Origin: CBDBND01 sp965262665
GTDB taxonomy: Bacteria > Pseudomonadota > Alphaproteobacteria > Rhodospirillales > Rhodospirillaceae
NCBI GenBank assembly: GCA_965262665.1
Contig: OZ253551.1
Span: 124,001-188,000, forward strand
Direction: 5' to 3'
Length of the DNA: 64,000 nt
The notes beneath the pieces are model-generated. The model searched no databases and was not told where the DNA came from. It worked only from the letters and a program-made list of their open reading frames with translations. The position numbers and the translations under genes were made by a program. Shown here piece after piece: positions 62,747-64,000 of this stretch; positions within the stretch are counted from its first letter, which is position 1, and each line of letters opens with the position of its first letter.

Positions 62747-63754
62747 ATGGCTCAGCCTACATCGACCGTTAGCGAGGAAACCCATCGTTTTTGCGTCGCG
62801 CCTATGATGGCGTGGACCGATAGGCATGCGCGTTATTTCCTGAGACTGATCACGAAAAGGGCACGTCTCTATACCGAAATGGTGCCACTCAATGGTTTGC
62901 TAAAAGGTGAGCCAACACGGTTCTTAAAATATTCCCCCCAGGAACATCCCCTCGCGCTTCAGTTGGGCGGTGCTGACCCCGATGGCTTGGCGCAAGCCGC
63001 TCAAATCGGCCAAGACTGGGGATATGACGAAATCAATCTTAATGTCGGATGTCCAAGCGAACGCGTCGTCAATGGATCCTTCGGCGCTTGTTTGATGGCA
63101 GAACCCCTATTGGTGGCCGAGTGTTTGTTAGCGATGACCGAAGCTGTTTCAGTTCCAGTCACCGTCAAGTGCCGTATTGGCATTGATGACATGGATACTA
63201 ACGAATCTCTTGATACCTTCGTAGAAGGGGTGAAGGGAGCAGGTTGTTCACCGCTCATTGTGCATGCGCGGAAAGCGTGGCTAAAGGGTTTAAGCCCCAA
63301 AGAGAACAGAACAATTCCTCCGCTCGACTATGAGCGGGTCTATCGTTTGAAAGCTGACTTTCCAGACCTTCAAATCGTAATTAATGGCGGGATTGACACA
63401 TTGGAACAAGCGAAGGGTCATCTCCATTTTACAGATGGAGTCATGCTTGGTCGGGCTGCCTATGAATTACCTTATTTGTTAGCAGAAGTTGATGGCCAAC
63501 TTTTTGGTCGACCAACTACGGTTAGAACAAGGACGGAGATCTTAGATCACTTTGTTGCGTACTGTCAGGAAGAATTGAAACGTGGGACACCTCTTCATCA
63601 CATGACGAGACATATTTTGGGGCTGTTTGGGGGTTGTCCTGGTGCGAAGTATTGGCGTCAATGTCTAAGCACTGAGGCAACTAGAACCGGTGCAGATGTT
63701 AGTGTCATTGTGCGGGCGGCTGATTATGTTTCGGCTGAGCGAAAAGCTGCTTAG
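62747..63754 (+). CDS. dusA: tRNA-dihydrouridine(20/20a) synthase DusA
   Basis: 335 residues. The FMN-binding barrel shows VAPMMAWTDRHARYFLR, LQLGGADPDGLAQAAQIG and NLNVGCPSERVVNGSFGACL with the catalytic cysteine, KCRIGIDD, VHARKAWLKGLSPKENR (the DusA-specific insert), VINGGIDTLEQA and GVMLGRAAYELPYLL. It reduces uridine 20 in the D-loop of tRNAs with NADPH. The ATG at 62747 has GAAGG eight bases upstream; a start 19 codons earlier is less likely. Confidence 0.95.
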   Translation: MAQPTSTVSEETHRFCVAPMMAWTDRHARYFLRLITKRARLYTEMVPLNGLLKGEPTRFLKYSPQEHPLALQLGGADPDGLAQAAQIGQDWGYDEINLNVGCPSERVVNGSFGACLMAEPLLVAECLLAMTEAVSVPVTVKCRIGIDDMDTNESLDTFVEGVKGAGCSPLIVHARKAWLKGLSPKENRTIPPLDYERVYRLKADFPDLQIVINGGIDTLEQAKGHLHFTDGVMLGRAAYELPYLLAEVDGQLFGRPTTVRTRTEILDHFVAYCQEELKRGTPLHHMTRHILGLFGGCPGAKYWRQCLSTEATRTGADVSVIVRAADYVSAERKAA

Positions 63755-63774
63755 GAAGAAGAATTTCCTTTGAT

Positions 63775-63898
63775 ATGGCGTTTAAGCGGTATGCTGTTTT
63801 TTATGTGCCACCTGCGCAAAGCGGGTTCGCAGCTTTCGGCCGGGACTGGTTGGGTATGGACATCGAAACCGGCTCAGCGGTTACTCAGATGAGCTTGA
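63775..63898 (+). pseudogene. DUF1045 gene stub cut by IS256
   Basis: The frame MAFKRYAVFYVPPAQSGFAA, then FGRDWLGMDIETG resembles the start of DUF1045 proteins (2H phosphoesterase-like, often linked with phosphonate use). It is open into the IS256 left end at 63899. It begins 20 bases after dusA. Confidence 0.6.
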
Positions 63899-64000
63899 GA
63901 ACCTGTCAGGAATTTTGTGTTTATGAGCGCTAGGATGTCCAAAGGAGGACAATATGGCGAGCAGGCACAAACCGGTGGTTCCAGACGAGCTACTGGATCG
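63899..64000 (+). mobile_element. IS256-family element, left end (continues beyond window)
   Basis: The left end GAACCTGTCAGGAATTTTGT is identical to the stub at 47682. The transposase gene starts at 63954 with AAAGGAGG upstream. The right end lies outside the window. Confidence 0.85.
63954..64000 (+). CDS. IS256-family transposase, N-terminus only
   Basis: MASRHKPVVPDELLDR is the usual start of IS256/Mutator-type transposases. The frame is cut by the window edge. Confidence 0.8.
   Translation, partial: MASRHKPVVPDELLD

Overview
The window looks like a chromosomal segment of an alphaproteobacterium, most likely a Rhodospirillales-like marine or host-associated lineage. Pointers are the short NDUFS4-type complex I accessory subunit next to tRNA-Pro, the pstSCAB-phoU-phoB/phoR block, a split-subunit Mrp antiporter operon, many Tat-type signal peptides (RR motifs), a SocA/Panacea-type protein and a YdbH-type envelope protein. 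The sequence is mosaic: intact housekeeping operons are separated by integrated islands, insertion-sequence (IS) debris and broken genes.

Layout. 1-1.3 kb: two tandem paralogous cysteine-containing small proteins, one truncated by a 37-bp minisatellite. 2.0-7.1 kb: a complete five-gene integrative element (P4-type integrase, variable gene, AlpA, small primase-associated protein, TOPRIM/DUF3631 primase-helicase). 7.2-9.7 kb: two alpha/beta hydrolase paralogues with a histidine at the nucleophile position, tRNA-Pro, a complex I subunit and tRNA-Arg. 9.7-15 kb: relics of a tRNA-Arg-associated island, an IS21 fragment, small genes and an intact IS5-type element. 15.0-21.9 kb: the phosphate operon, with three tandem Pho boxes upstream of pstS. 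22-31.4 kb: a run of secreted or Tat-exported proteins (secreted-repeat protein, two methyltransferases, flavin amine oxidase, aldo/keto reductase), several carrying frameshifts or in-frame stops. 31.4-42.6 kb: an 11-kb composite island that appears to split one host gene. It holds a second, truncated copy of the five-gene element, two in-frame chimeric transposases (IS110::IS6 and IS21::IS481), an orphan solute-binding protein, a truncated RecB-like nuclease and a decaying tandem-AAA ATPase/WYL module. 43-47.5 kb: a membrane protein, an ADP/ATP-translocase-type carrier, a secreted SDR and a YheT-type hydrolase. 47.6-49.3 kb: nested IS256, IS21 and IS630 fragments flanked by the stubs of a DUF962 gene and an O-methyltransferase. 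49.3-51.4 kb: a cytochrome-c/PQQ-type dehydrogenase (frameshifted) and a DUF192 protein. 51.4-58.8 kb: the Mrp operon (E-F-G-DUF4040-B-C-D-D-small-D). 59-62.3 kb: a Panacea protein and a broken YdbH-like gene. 62.3-64 kb: IS21 relics, dusA, a truncated DUF1045 gene and the start of an IS256 element.

How it fits together. The phosphate uptake and regulation genes form one coupled transcription unit and look functional. The Mrp operon should provide Na+/H+ exchange, although its last D-type subunit has a C-terminal frameshift. IS-derived rearrangement, many disrupted genes and an ADP/ATP-type carrier together suggest a genome in early erosion, for example a symbiont. Several of the indels lie in homopolymers, so assembly error must be excluded first. 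All assignments come from reading the sequence against remembered protein families; no database search was run.
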